Shown here: positions 15,886-24,557 of the stretch, one piece after another
Layout: the number at the start of each line of letters is the position of its first letter
How positions within the stretch are numbered: position 1 is the first letter of the stretch
NCBI RefSeq assembly: GCF_030216305.1
Contig: NZ_JASOKT010000007.1
Location: 1 to 64,000 of the forward strand
Source of the DNA: Actinotignum timonense
Lineage (GTDB): Bacteria; Actinomycetota; Actinomycetes; Actinomycetales; Actinomycetaceae
Reading direction: 5' to 3'
Length of the DNA stretch: 64,000 bases
Notes under the pieces: generated by a model
The model's input: only the letters and a program-made list of their open reading frames with translations
What the model was told of the DNA's origin: nothing
Databases searched by the model: none
Made by a program: the position numbers and the translations under genes

Positions 15886-17392
15886 AGCCAGAATTTCCTT
15901 TCCCGCGCAGGGCGAACGCCCCGGCAACGTCGTCGGTGGTGGGTTGTGTATGGCCGGCTAGGTCTGCGAGGGTCCAGGCAACTCGCAGGATTTTATCCGC
16001 GGCTCGCATGCTGATGAGGCCGCGGGTGAGGGCCTCGCTCAGACTCGCGCTTGAGCTAGTTGCTAACTGAGTGTGGGCCCGGAGCCAGGTGCCTGGGATA
16101 GCGGCGTTCACGTCCCAGGTTTCACTCCGGAAGCGGTGGTGTTGGCGTTCGCGTGCTTCGCGCACCCGCGCGGCAACCGTTTCGCTGCTATCGCCGCTAT
16201 TGCCCGCGGCTAATTCCGCCCGGCTCGGCCTGGGCAGATTCACCATGAGATCGATGCGATCCCGCAGCGGACCTCCGATGCGATGCTGGTAGTGGGCGCG
16301 GTCCGCTCCCGAACAGGTGCAAGAGGTTGGGGAATCTAGTAGCCTGCCGCACCGGCACGGGTTTCCTGCTGCGACCAGTTGGAAACGAGCCGGGAAGCAT
16401 ACCGAGCCTTGGGCGCGGTGAATATGCACTTCTCCGGATTCCATGGGTTCGCGTAAAGATTGGATAGCCCGGGTGGTGAATTCGGGAAGTTCGTCGAGAA
16501 AAAGTACGCCGTGGTGCGCGAGGGAGATGGCGCCGGGGCGGGGCCGGCTTCCGCCTCCCACCAACGCGGTGGCACTCGACGTATGATGGGGCGCCACGTA
16601 GGGAGGTCGGGTGGTGATCTCCTCAAATTGCCCCACAATGGAGCGAATACTGGCACTTTCTACGGCTTGGGCGCGGGTGAGGGGCGGCATGATTCCCGGT
16701 AGGCGGGTGGCGAGCATAGATTTACCCACTCCTGGTGCTCCGATCATGAGGAGATGGTGGCTTCCCGCGGCTGCTATTTCCAGGGCGTGGCGGGCCAGGT
16801 ATTGGCCCCGTACCTCTGAGAGGTCGCCCATATCAGTGCTGGTGCGAGGCTGGGCTACCGGCACAGGTGGCGGCGGTGGCACCGGGTCACTGGCCGCTCC
16901 CAGGCGCTGGGCGATCTGGGTGATATGCCAGATTTCTCCCACCTGGATCTGGGCGAGTGCAGCTTCGGTTCCGCAACCGTGGGGAACGATGGCGTGCCGG
17001 AAGCCGTGGTGGGCGGCGCCCAGCACGCACGGTAATACTCCCCGCACCGGGCGTACCGATCCGTCCAGACCTAATTCGCCCAGGAAAACAGTGCCGGGTG
17101 GCAGGTGGGTGTGGGCTTGCGCAGCGAGGATGGCGGCAGCAATTGCCACATCAAAAGCGGTGCCGACTTTCGGGGTATCTGCCGGGGACAGATTGACGGT
17201 GACGCGCCCGGCCGGGAAGTTGATCCGGGCGGCGGCGAAAGCGGCCCGGATGCGTTCGCGTGATTCGCTCACCGCCGCATCAGGCAGGCCCACAATCGTG
17301 AAATTCGGCAGACCTGAAAGGATCGCTACTTCCACCCGGATGGGCAGGCCCTGGACTCCGAGGATCGAGACGGTATGGGAGGTGCCAATCAT
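15872..17392 (-). CDS. comM: YifB/ComM family Mg-chelatase-like AAA+ ATPase
   Basis: AAA+ protein; ComM is a branch-migration helicase promoting integration during transformation. The 506 residues contain the N-terminal Lon-like S5 fold (VNLSPADTPKVGTAFD), Walker A GAPGVGKS near residue 215, Walker B LFLDELPEF, and a C-terminal lid with the Cys-rich CRCGRLLDSPTSCTC segment typical of the family. The ATG overlaps the yraN stop by four bases. Together with dprA it suggests DNA uptake or recombination capacity, though no uptake apparatus lies in this window. Confidence 0.95.
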   Translation of the reverse strand: MIGTSHTVSILGVQGLPIRVEVAILSGLPNFTIVGLPDAAVSESRERIRAAFAAARINFPAGRVTVNLSPADTPKVGTAFDVAIAAAILAAQAHTHLPPGTVFLGELGLDGSVRPVRGVLPCVLGAAHHGFRHAIVPHGCGTEAALAQIQVGEIWHITQIAQRLGAASDPVPPPPPVPVAQPRTSTDMGDLSEVRGQYLARHALEIAAAGSHHLLMIGAPGVGKSMLATRLPGIMPPLTRAQAVESASIRSIVGQFEEITTRPPYVAPHHTSSATALVGGGSRPRPGAISLAHHGVLFLDELPEFTTRAIQSLREPMESGEVHIHRAQGSVCFPARFQLVAAGNPCRCGRLLDSPTSCTCSGADRAHYQHRIGGPLRDRIDLMVNLPRPSRAELAAGNSGDSSETVAARVREARERQHHRFRSETWDVNAAIPGTWLRAHTQLATSSSASLSEALTRGLISMRAADKILRVAWTLADLAGHTQPTTDDVAGAFALRGKGNSGYDGG

Positions 17393-17814
17393 GAGGCATT
17401 CCGCAGATGCTCGATGGTAACGGGACCGGAGGTGGGCACGGTGACGGCCACGATATCCACCGCGAGATCAGGGTAGTGCGCGCCATCAGCGTGGAGCCAC
17501 TGCGCCAGGAGGCACCGGAGCCGGCGATACTTTTCGGGGCTGACGGCCAGCGGTGCCGGCACCGTATTGTGCCCGCGCCGGGTTTTCACCTCAACCGCAA
17601 CCAAAGCCCCGCTGGGTTCTTCGCGGCATATCAGGTCAATTTCCCCGCGCCGGCATCTCCAATTCTGGGCCAGCACCTGGTAGCCGTGTTCCCGCACATA
17701 TGCGGCGGCCAGGCTTTCTCCCCATTCCCCTAGCTCCCTGGTGGTGGCGGAAGCGGGAAGCGGGGCAAGCTCGCTGCGGGCGATGCTGGCATGCAAAGTT
17801 TCACACTGGTACAT
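17389..17814 (-). CDS. yraN: YraN/UPF0102 family nuclease-like protein
   Basis: A 141-residue protein with a predicted endonuclease (Holliday-junction-resolvase-like) fold. The family signature is complete: GEWGESLAAAYVREHGY, then NWRCRRGEIDLI with the Asp, and VAVEVKTRRG with the Glu-x-Lys pair of PD-(D/E)XK enzymes. Function is not established in the family. It overlaps comM by four bases and is probably the first gene of a yraN-comM-dprA unit. Confidence 0.92.
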   Translation of the reverse strand: MYQCETLHASIARSELAPLPASATTRELGEWGESLAAAYVREHGYQVLAQNWRCRRGEIDLICREEPSGALVAVEVKTRRGHNTVPAPLAVSPEKYRRLRCLLAQWLHADGAHYPDLAVDIVAVTVPTSGPVTIEHLRNAS

Positions 17815-17892
17815 GCCCCTAGTGTGGCGCGGAAATTACCGATGGTTGCTCGAGGGGTGCGTGGCTGGGGATAGCGTCGTCGTTTCAGAAAC

Positions 17893-17902
17893 CTGTGGAT
17901 AA
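17893..17902 (-). promoter_or_regulatory. DnaA-box-like TTATCCACAG
   Basis: CTGTGGATAA on the + strand is an exact TTATCCACAG on the minus strand, in the 128-base spacer upstream of yraN and beyond the DUF2469 stop. It matches the bacterial DnaA box TTATCCACA. Whether it binds DnaA is unknown. Confidence 0.35.
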
Positions 17903-17942
17903 AAGCGAGCTCCCCGAGAACTCACAACGCAACAGCCTCCAA

Positions 17943-18266
17943 TTAAAGAGAGGAGCCGGGCAGATCGAGTTCGCGGGTAATATCGGTCTGGTTGAGCTCT
18001 TCAATATTGACGTCTTTGAAGGTCACCACGCGTACCGAGCGGATGAACCGGGAGGTGCGGTAGATATCCCACACCCACGCATCGGTGAGATTCACTTCGA
18101 AGAACACATCCCCTGCCGTGGAGGATCGCACTTTCACGTCTACGTCGTTGGCGAGGTAGAAACGCCGTTCGGTTTCCACCACGTACCGAAAAATCTTCAC
18201 AACATCGCGGTACTCGCGATATAACGCGAGTTCCAGTTCGGCTTCGTAGCCGTCAATCTCGCTCAT
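17943..18266 (-). CDS. DUF2469 protein
   Basis: A 107-residue soluble protein of the actinobacteria-specific DUF2469 family (mycobacterial Rv2901c). Recognised by LYREYRDVV, the block VVETERRFYLAN, the segment DAWVWDIYRTSRF and RVVTFKDVNIEEL. Function unknown. AAGGAG precedes the ATG by about seven bases, and the ATG shares one base with the rnhB stop (TAATG). Its place between rnhB and yraN is conserved in actinobacteria. Confidence 0.93.
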   Translation of the reverse strand: MSEIDGYEAELELALYREYRDVVKIFRYVVETERRFYLANDVDVKVRSSTAGDVFFEVNLTDAWVWDIYRTSRFIRSVRVVTFKDVNIEELNQTDITRELDLPGSSL

Positions 18267-18943
18267 TATTCACTCCTTACCGCGGGCAAATGCCACGACA
18301 TTCGATGATACGGGCTCGGCCCCACCTGCGCGATAGCTTCGAGGTGGGAGGGCGTACCGTACCCTTTGTTATGTTCCCAATCGTAATCGGGAAATTCTTT
18401 CGCGAGCGCCTCCATATAGCGGTCTCGTTCAACTTTAGCGACGACGGAGGCCGCGGCAACCCCGGCGCAGGAAGCATCCCCTTTAATCACGGTGGTGACC
18501 GGAAGCTGCGGGACGGTCGGTTCGGCATCGAAAAGGGAATCCTGGGCCCACCAATTGTGCTTTCCATCAAGAAGAACGGCATCGGGGTGCAGTCCTTCTT
18601 TTTCCAGCTGGGCGAGGGCGTCCGCGGCTGCGCAGCGCAATGCTTCAATAATTCCGACCTGATCGATAACGCTGGCGGGGGCGCTTCCTACCGCAACCGC
18701 TAGCGGCCAATCGCGGGCTGCCTGGTAGATCGTTTCGCGGCGGTGCGCGCTCAGCATTTTCGAATCGCGTAATCCGGGCGGGAAAGCATCCGGAGTATTT
18801 CTGTCCAGGAGAGCAATACCCACGCAGACCGGCCCGGCGATAGCACCGCGACCCACTTCATCCACGGCGGCGAGAATACGCCCGCCGCGTTCCTCGAGCC
18901 GAGCTAACAGTTCTTTTTCAACTGTACGATCAGGTTCCTGCAC
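18266..18943 (-). CDS. rnhB: Ribonuclease HII
   Basis: Removes RNA and single ribonucleotides from RNA-DNA hybrids. The 225 residues contain the four acidic catalytic residues: D28 and E29 (AAVDEVGRGA), D126 (LLDGKHNW) and D156 (IKGDASCAGVAAASVVAKV). The C-terminus shows the conserved NKGYGTPSHLEAI. The start is GTG 18943, five bases after the lepB stop, so the two genes are likely cotranscribed. Confidence 0.95.
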   Translation of the reverse strand: MQEPDRTVEKELLARLEERGGRILAAVDEVGRGAIAGPVCVGIALLDRNTPDAFPPGLRDSKMLSAHRRETIYQAARDWPLAVAVGSAPASVIDQVGIIEALRCAAADALAQLEKEGLHPDAVLLDGKHNWWAQDSLFDAEPTVPQLPVTTVIKGDASCAGVAAASVVAKVERDRYMEALAKEFPDYDWEHNKGYGTPSHLEAIAQVGPSPYHRMSWHLPAVRSE

Positions 18944-18948
18944 GCGTG

Positions 18949-20457
18949 CTACCTGCCCTGCCCGGAGAGCGTGGAGCTAGGCAGCCCCGGCTGGGCCGCC
19001 GTGGCCGCGTATAAGGAGCGCGGATCAACGGGGTTCTCCGGCAGCGCAAGCCGCACACTTGCGGGCGCAGCAGGTTCGGGAACACCGGCGAAAACGTGGC
19101 TCATATCAGGTAGGCGCCCGTGGCGGCTCCACGGAGCAAAAACGTACCAGGCCCGGCCCACCACATTATCTACCGGCACGAATCCGTTTCCGGATTCACG
19201 CTGGTGCCAGCGCGAATCCTTCGAATTGGCGCGGTTATCCCCCATCATCCACAGGTAACCTTCCGGGACCTTCACTTCAAATTTCTGCAAGGAGGGTGAA
19301 ACCCCGTAATTGAGATATTCCTCCGTGATCGGCACGCCGTTGACCTGCAAACGGCCATCTTCTCCGCAGCAGCTGACGGTATCCCCACCCTTCGCAATAA
19401 TTCGTTTCACCAGGTAGTGGCCAGAATCCGCCGGAAGAAGCCCGATGCCTTGCAGGATACGAGTGCCGGTTTGGGCAATCCAGGAGCGGTTTTCTTCCAC
19501 ATCATCCAGCCAGCCGCCCGGGTCCACAAAGACCACGATATCGCCGCGGCGTAAGTCCTCATTATCGGTCACCATGCGGTTCACGAAGAACTTATCCCCG
19601 GTACTCAGCGTAGTTTCCATGGAACCGGAAGGCACGTTAAAAGCTTGGATAAAGAAGGTTTTGATAATGACGGAAACCAGAAGAACGACGGCGACAGTCA
19701 GGGCCATCTCCACTACGCTGCGCAAACGTGAATTACGCACGGGGGCTTCCCGGGTCTCAGCATCGGGGCGTACCGGAGCAACCTCAGGAGGGTACGAGGG
19801 CGGCTGCTCCATATTGGCAGCGGAGGACTGACCGTCCGTTGTATTCATGGTGACTCCTCCGTGATTGACATGTGCTTCCGCCCGGGCTAGATCATCTCGC
19901 AAAGCTTCGGCATAGAGGCCTTCATCAGCATTGGAGAGCTGCTCCGTGAGCGTCAGCCGTAAGCGGGCTTCAGCTGCATTTATCTTAGCGGGCCCCTCCG
20001 ACACGTTTTTTGCTCCGTTGGATTCTGGTGGTGTGGGCGGGCAAGGCGCTGGCTCGGAATCTGGCCCTGGTGCTGGTGTTGCTGAGGTGTGCCCCGTTGC
20101 GGGGGTCGCGGCGGAAGCAGCTGCGGCGGTAACGGTGCCGCGAGCGGCTGGAGCTCCGGTGAAAGCGACGGGAGCTACTGCAGGAGCGATGGAAGCAGCG
20201 GCGGGAGTGGCCTCCGAGGCTGGTGACTCCTCCGCGTCAAATAGCTCATCGAGATCCGGTAGCTCATCCACGTCCGGCACAGCTGAAGGTTCGAGGAACG
20301 CCGGGGCCGCGTACGGCTCCGGCAGCTCAGGTGGGGTAGGGGTGGAGGTAGGGGTAGCGGCCCGGCGGCCGCGAGCCTGGCTCCGGTGGGTCCGCCCTGC
20401 TGGCCACCGCGAGGCATCCTCCGATGCCCGTGACCCGCCTGACGTGCCCTCGCCCAT
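18949..20457 (-). CDS. lepB: Signal peptidase I with long disordered N-terminal extension
   Basis: Membrane serine protease cleaving Sec and Tat signal peptides. In the 502-residue reading the transmembrane anchor is at about 250-270, the catalytic Ser at S279 (NVPSGSM), the general-base Lys at K351 (YLVKRIIA), and the conserved GDNR-x-S-x-DSR follows. The first 203 residues are Ala/Pro-rich with an acidic patch (DELPDLDELFD). A second in-frame ATG at 19848 (MNTTDGQ) has a better spaced GGAGGAG Shine-Dalgarno and would give a normal 299-residue enzyme. Codon use upstream looks coding, so I give the long form and treat both starts as possible. Confidence 0.88.
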   Translation of the reverse strand: MGEGTSGGSRASEDASRWPAGRTHRSQARGRRAATPTSTPTPPELPEPYAAPAFLEPSAVPDVDELPDLDELFDAEESPASEATPAAASIAPAVAPVAFTGAPAARGTVTAAAASAATPATGHTSATPAPGPDSEPAPCPPTPPESNGAKNVSEGPAKINAAEARLRLTLTEQLSNADEGLYAEALRDDLARAEAHVNHGGVTMNTTDGQSSAANMEQPPSYPPEVAPVRPDAETREAPVRNSRLRSVVEMALTVAVVLLVSVIIKTFFIQAFNVPSGSMETTLSTGDKFFVNRMVTDNEDLRRGDIVVFVDPGGWLDDVEENRSWIAQTGTRILQGIGLLPADSGHYLVKRIIAKGGDTVSCCGEDGRLQVNGVPITEEYLNYGVSPSLQKFEVKVPEGYLWMMGDNRANSKDSRWHQRESGNGFVPVDNVVGRAWYVFAPWSRHGRLPDMSHVFAGVPEPAAPASVRLALPENPVDPRSLYAATAAQPGLPSSTLSGQGR

Positions 20458-20679
20458 ACGCCCCTCCGCCTGAAATAGATAAAAGATATGCGTATTCCAT
20501 GCTACCAGCGCGCTTGAGCGTACCTAAGGTTATCCGCGCCGTCGTGCCACGCTATTTTGGCGAGGCTCCAGGAATGCTCCAGCCCTCGCTCACCGTTATT
20601 TGCTGCTACCTTCGGTTACTGGCGGATACCGGGAGAAATTCGCAGCTATCGCGGGTTAGTAACCAGGACCAGCATGGGT

Positions 20680-20713
20680 ATAAAAATGGACCCGCACCGA
20701 GATGCGGGTCCAT
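20680..20713 (-). terminator. Intrinsic terminator after rplS
   Basis: Perfect 11-bp stem ATGGACCCGCA/TGCGGGTCCAT with loop CCGAGA at 20686-20713, followed on the minus strand by TTTTTATA. It is about 27 bases beyond the rplS stop and separates rplS from lepB. Confidence 0.9.
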
Positions 20714-20740
20714 ATGTGAACGAGAAGTTCGTACCGTTCC

Positions 20741-21094
20741 TTACTTGGAGTCGGTGCGACGTTCGCGAATCTTCGCTGCCTTACCGTGGCGATCACGCAG
20801 GTAGTACAGCTTGGCGCGACGCACCCGACCGCGGGTAATCACTTCGATTGATTCGATGGAAGGCGAATGCACCGGGAACTTACGCTCCACGCCCACCCCG
20901 AAGGAAATCTTGCGGACATCGAAGGTGGCGCGCAGGCCATCACCCTGGCGGGCGATAACAACACCCTGGAACGCCTGGGTACGGGTGCGGTTACCTTCCA
21001 CGACGCGCACGTTCACACGCACGGTGTCACCGGCGCGGAAATCGGGGATATCGTCGCGCAAACGCGAAGCATCAACTACATCAAGAGTCTGCAT
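20741..21094 (-). CDS. rplS: 50S ribosomal protein L19
   Basis: L19 lies at the 30S-50S interface. The 117-residue product has the normal length, with family blocks [41 protein letters not shown] and [19 protein letters not shown]. It lies downstream of the trmD fusion gene on the same strand, separated by 120 bases, and is followed by a strong terminator. Confidence 0.97.
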   Translation of the reverse strand: MQTLDVVDASRLRDDIPDFRAGDTVRVNVRVVEGNRTRTQAFQGVVIARQGDGLRATFDVRKISFGVGVERKFPVHSPSIESIEVITRGRVRRAKLYYLRDRHGKAAKIRERRTDSK

Positions 21095-21214
21095 TATTCA
21101 TTCACTTTCCGCCTCTGCACGCAGGCCAGGGGCGCTGTTATCGGTTAAGATCTCGCCGATGCGCGACCCCCTGCGGCAGGCTCAGCGCATTATGAAAGCG
21201 AGGAAACTCCACTA

Positions 21215-22762
21215 TTATGCCACAGTCAGCGGACAGGCAAAAATAAGATCCGAGTTGATTACCTCACCCACCTGGAATTCCCGGGTTGCTACTTTTCGGA
21301 AACCACAGCGTTTGTAGAAACGTTGGGCCCGCCGATTGTCTTTATTCGTTCCGAGCCACAGGTAGGGTGTTGGCGCCGCCTCAACATCAGGGATTCGGGC
21401 CCGGCACGCCTCCACCGTTGCCCGCCAGAGCAGATCCGCTACCCCGCTGCCGTGCCAGCTGCGCTCCACATAGAACTTAGAGAGCTCAAGCAACGGGCCC
21501 TCCCGTTCCGGAAGGCGCGTGAATGGCGCACCGTCCTCACGCCCGGCTACGTCGTCGCCCTCCATTCCCACCACGCTATCGGGCAGCAAGGTGAGACTGT
21601 ACCCCAGCAATTCCCCGCGTGACTCTCCGCTGGCGGCACGCACCACCACCGCCATCCAGTGCGGGTCGGCAAGGTAGTTTTCGAAAGCTGCGACGGAAAG
21701 ATTCTCAGCTACGAAAGCGGCGATATCCGCCTCGCTGAGGTAACGCGGGCATGCATCGGGGAAGGTACGGGTGGCCAGCTCAGCCAGCTCGGTTGCGGTG
21801 CGCCGTCGCGCCCCGTCCGGGAACGCGCCGGCCGGTCGAGTCTCGCCCAGGAACGCGCCGGCCGGGTCCAGCCCGTTCTCGAGTGCTCCACCCGAAAACG
21901 TTTTGTTCGGTTGCGCCCCGTCGCCGGAAACGACGGCGCCAGCAGCCCCCAGGACCTCAGTATCCACCGCCACCGGGTGTACGTCGCTGGTGCGCCATAC
22001 ATAGCCCGCCGCCGCGAGCGCCGGCCGGTCGTGTTTGTCCAGCTGCGAGGTATTCAGCTCCGCGATCATATCGGGACGGCGCGCAGCGGTGCGCGCGATA
22101 GCTTCGTCGCGCCGGTAACGCGCCACCGCCCCGTGGTTACCGCTCAGCAGCACCGCGGGTACCTCGAGCTCTCGCCAGCTAACGGGGCGGGTGTAGACAC
22201 GGTATTCGAGCAAACCTGCCGCACCGTGCGATTCTTCCACGAGGGACTCCGGGTTACCCACCATGCCGGGAATGAGACGGGTAACGGCCTCCACGAGAGC
22301 CACTGCCGCCACTTCCCCACCGTTGAGGACATAGTCCCCGAGGGAAAACTCCTCCACGCGCACCCCGTGCCCGCGGTAATGTTCAGCTACCCGCGCATCG
22401 ATTCCCTCGTAGCGCCCGCAGGCGATAATGATACGTTCCCGGGTTGCCAGGTCTTCCACGAGGCGCTGGGTGAGGGGCCGCCCGGAGGGGGTGGGAATAG
22501 CAAGGGTGATTGTTTCCGGTGCGCTCGGACCGATAAGGTCATCGAGCGCACGGCCCCAGACGTCAGGTTTCATGACCATGCCAGCCCCGCCCCCGATGGG
22601 GGTATCGTCCACGGTGCGGTGGACGTCGCTGGTCCAGTCGCGCAGATTGTGGGTGCGAATATCGACGACGTCGCGACGGCGCGCCTTGCCCACCAGTGAT
22701 AAATCGAGGACATCGAAGAATTCCGGGAAAACCGAGACGAGGTCAATGCGCAAGCCCGCCAT
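21215..22762 (-). CDS. trmD: TrmD tRNA (guanine-37-N1)-methyltransferase fused to a GNAT domain
   Basis: One continuous 515-residue frame. Residues 1 to about 250 are TrmD, which methylates G37 of tRNAs using SAM and prevents frameshifting: GGGAGMVMKP (58-67), GRYEGIDARV (116-125) and the trefoil-knot SLGDYVLNGGE (140-150) are intact. Residues about 255-320 are a Gly/Ala/Pro linker. Residues about 321-515 are a GNAT acetyltransferase: YVERSWHGSGVADLLW (431-446) fits the acetyl-CoA loop and RRAQRFYKRCGF (477-488) the C-terminal motif. The ordinary TrmD is about 240 residues. No stop or frameshift separates the parts. The start overlaps the rimM stop by one base. Confidence 0.93.
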   Translation of the reverse strand: MAGLRIDLVSVFPEFFDVLDLSLVGKARRRDVVDIRTHNLRDWTSDVHRTVDDTPIGGGAGMVMKPDVWGRALDDLIGPSAPETITLAIPTPSGRPLTQRLVEDLATRERIIIACGRYEGIDARVAEHYRGHGVRVEEFSLGDYVLNGGEVAAVALVEAVTRLIPGMVGNPESLVEESHGAAGLLEYRVYTRPVSWRELEVPAVLLSGNHGAVARYRRDEAIARTAARRPDMIAELNTSQLDKHDRPALAAAGYVWRTSDVHPVAVDTEVLGAAGAVVSGDGAQPNKTFSGGALENGLDPAGAFLGETRPAGAFPDGARRRTATELAELATRTFPDACPRYLSEADIAAFVAENLSVAAFENYLADPHWMAVVVRAASGESRGELLGYSLTLLPDSVVGMEGDDVAGREDGAPFTRLPEREGPLLELSKFYVERSWHGSGVADLLWRATVEACRARIPDVEAAPTPYLWLGTNKDNRRAQRFYKRCGFRKVATREFQVGEVINSDLIFACPLTVA

Positions 22763-23421
22763 TACTCAGCTTCCTCCGCACCGTCTTCCTCCGTAGTATT
22801 CGCTTCGGAGGTGCTTTGGTCCGCGCCGTTTTCACCTGCGCTGCTTTTCCCCAGGCCACTTTCCCCCGCGGCACTGAGGGCACCGGCCAGGTCATCACCT
22901 TCCACCACGATCATGTCGTCATCGGAGAAAAGCCCGGCCGGGGCATCCACGACGACGCAATGGTCGTCCAGATCCACGGCGGTCACAATCTCACGCACGA
23001 AGGGAACGCGGGCGATGCGGCCATCAGGCTCACGCACCACCAGGACATCCTGGGCGGGGCCATTTTCCAAACCGGTGATAATTCCGAGCTCGTAGCCTTC
23101 CGGGTCGAGTACTTCCAGACCGCGTAGCTCGTGGGCGTAGTAAGCGTCTTCTTCGGGCTCATCTTCATCGGTTTCCACGATGAGTCGCACCCCGCGCAGT
23201 GCTTCGGCGGTATCGCGGGTGGTTGATTCAGCGAAGAGCGCGTAAGTGACTCCCCGGTATTCGCGGGTGCGGGTGATGGTGAGCGGCCCGAAATCCGCCG
23301 GATCGGTTTCTAGCTGGGTCCCGACCGCGAGGCGGCGTGCAGGTGAATCCGTGCGCACATCCAGGCGGACTTCCCCTTTGAGTCCGTGCGGTGCCCCGAT
23401 AATAGCTACCGTTAGTTGCAT
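22762..23421 (-). CDS. rimM: Ribosome maturation factor RimM
   Basis: Assembly factor for the 30S head, binding S19. Residues 1-170 match RimM: IIGAPHGLKGEVRLDVRTD, YRGVTYALFAESTTRDTAEALRG and DLEVLDP-type PRC-barrel sequence (LRGLEVLDPEGYELG, VPFVREIVTAVDLD). The last about 45 residues are an acidic Ser/Ala/Glu tail beyond the usual family end. Followed by trmD with a TAATG junction; about 100 bases downstream of khpA, with a hairpin in the gap. Confidence 0.95.
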   Translation of the reverse strand: MQLTVAIIGAPHGLKGEVRLDVRTDSPARRLAVGTQLETDPADFGPLTITRTREYRGVTYALFAESTTRDTAEALRGVRLIVETDEDEPEEDAYYAHELRGLEVLDPEGYELGIITGLENGPAQDVLVVREPDGRIARVPFVREIVTAVDLDDHCVVVDAPAGLFSDDDMIVVEGDDLAGALSAAGESGLGKSSAGENGADQSTSEANTTEEDGAEEAE

Positions 23422-23472
23422 CGTGTCCTTCTTTCAGCTCCCGCACACGGCGGGCAACGGTGGTGGCTCATA

Positions 23473-23510
23473 CAAAACCGGCCCGCAACCCCGAAAGGTT
23501 GAGGGCCGGT
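23473..23510 (-). terminator. Hairpin between khpA and rimM
   Basis: ACCGGCCCGCAACC and GGTTGAGGGCCGGT form a 14-bp stem with one mismatch around CCGAAA; the minus strand continues TTTGTATG. It may end or attenuate the rpsP-khpA transcript before rimM-trmD. Confidence 0.7.
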
Positions 23511-23521
23511 ATGCCGCTACG

Positions 23522-23761
23522 TTAGTTACGATCCGTTTCGATAACATCCACGCGCACGGAGCCTTCATCCGAAAGCGCGTTGACGACGGTACGCAGAGCC
23601 TTGGCGGTGCGCCCGCCGCGGCCGATCACCCGACCGAGATCGTCAGGGTTAACCCGAACTTCCAAAAGTTCGCCACGACGATTACGTGATGCCGAGACCT
23701 TGACATCATCCGGGTAATCAACAATTCCCTTGACCAGGTGTTCCAGAGCGTCCGTCAGCAT
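23522..23761 (-). CDS. khpA: KH-domain RNA-binding protein KhpA
   Basis: A 79-residue single KH domain protein (formerly UPF0109/YlqC) that binds RNA, in firmicutes together with KhpB. The GxxG loop is in RVIGRGGRTAKAL near residue 48. Its ATG shares one base with the rpsP stop (TAATG). The order rpsP-khpA-rimM-trmD is the standard actinobacterial one. Confidence 0.95.
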   Translation of the reverse strand: MLTDALEHLVKGIVDYPDDVKVSASRNRRGELLEVRVNPDDLGRVIGRGGRTAKALRTVVNALSDEGSVRVDVIETDRN

Positions 23762-24240
23762 TAGGCTTCCTCAGTTTCCGCTTCGGTAGCTTCGCCAGCT
23801 TCGGCTTCCCCAGCTTCAGCGGCGGCAGCAGCCGCAGCTTCCGCTTCGGCCTTCGCCTTCGCTTCGGCGGCGGCAGCACGGCGCTTTTCGGCGTCGTCCT
23901 GGACCTTCTTGACCGCTGCGGCGCGCGCTTCTTCAGCGTTCACAGTTTCCGGAACACGCAGGCGGCCTTCCTGGCCATCCTTGTATCCCTTGAACTTCTG
24001 CCAGTCACCGGTCACCTTGAGCTGCGCGAGCACGGCTTCGGTGGGCTGAGCACCCACGCCGAGCCAGTACTGGGCCCGATCAGAATCAATGCGGATGGTG
24101 GACGGCTGGGTATTGGGATCGTAGTAACCGATTTCCTCAATAACCTTGCCATCGCGCTTGACACGCGAATCCGCCACGACGATACGGTACTGGGCCGCAC
24201 GGATCTTACCCATGCGCTTCAAACGAATTTTGACTGCCAC
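23761..24240 (-). CDS. rpsP: 30S ribosomal protein S16 with Ala/Glu-rich tail
   Basis: S16, 159 residues from GTG 24240. The S16 core (first about 80 residues: [34 protein letters not shown]) is followed by a tail of about 75 residues rich in Ala, Glu and Lys, longer than usual. The frame is open to 24348, but the family start is the GTG; AAAGGA lies 12 bases upstream, a wide spacing. First gene of the rpsP-khpA unit. Confidence 0.96.
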   Translation of the reverse strand: MAVKIRLKRMGKIRAAQYRIVVADSRVKRDGKVIEEIGYYDPNTQPSTIRIDSDRAQYWLGVGAQPTEAVLAQLKVTGDWQKFKGYKDGQEGRLRVPETVNAEEARAAAVKKVQDDAEKRRAAAAEAKAKAEAEAAAAAAAEAGEAEAGEATEAETEEA

Positions 24241-24554
24241 TTTTGTGGTCAATCCTTTCTCATTGGGGTGGGTTACCCGGCCGGTTGGGGGACGCGCACC
24301 GTGCAACCCGTGAACACAGATGACACCGGGTTGAGAGGGACCCGGCATCTTCCAAGTACATCTAGCTATTCTGCCAGAATTTCCCGGCGGAGGGAACCGG
24401 CAATGTGCGGACGTTCGGTGAGATCACTTACGCCGCCACGACGGGGCGATGCCGCTATAGCCGCGGTTCGAGCCCACCGTCTCACCATCGCTCCATCCCA
24501 CCGTCCCACCGTTTCAACCTGACAAGCCCCACGGTGCCTGGCAAGATGGGAGGC
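24241..24554. other. 314-base divergent spacer between rpsP and the CDF gene
   Basis: Contains the ribosome binding site and presumed promoter of the rpsP operon on the minus side, a CAACCCG/CGGGTTG inverted repeat near 24303-24333, and the CDF promoter at its right end. No gene seen. Confidence 0.55.
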
Positions 24555-24557
24555 GTG
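24519..24557 (+). promoter_or_regulatory. Putative leaderless promoter of the CDF gene
   Basis: CTGACA (24519-24524) and CAAGAT (24542-24547) with exactly 17 bases between them make a good -35/-10 pair. The GTG start follows after seven bases, so transcription should begin at or next to the start codon. Confidence 0.5.
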
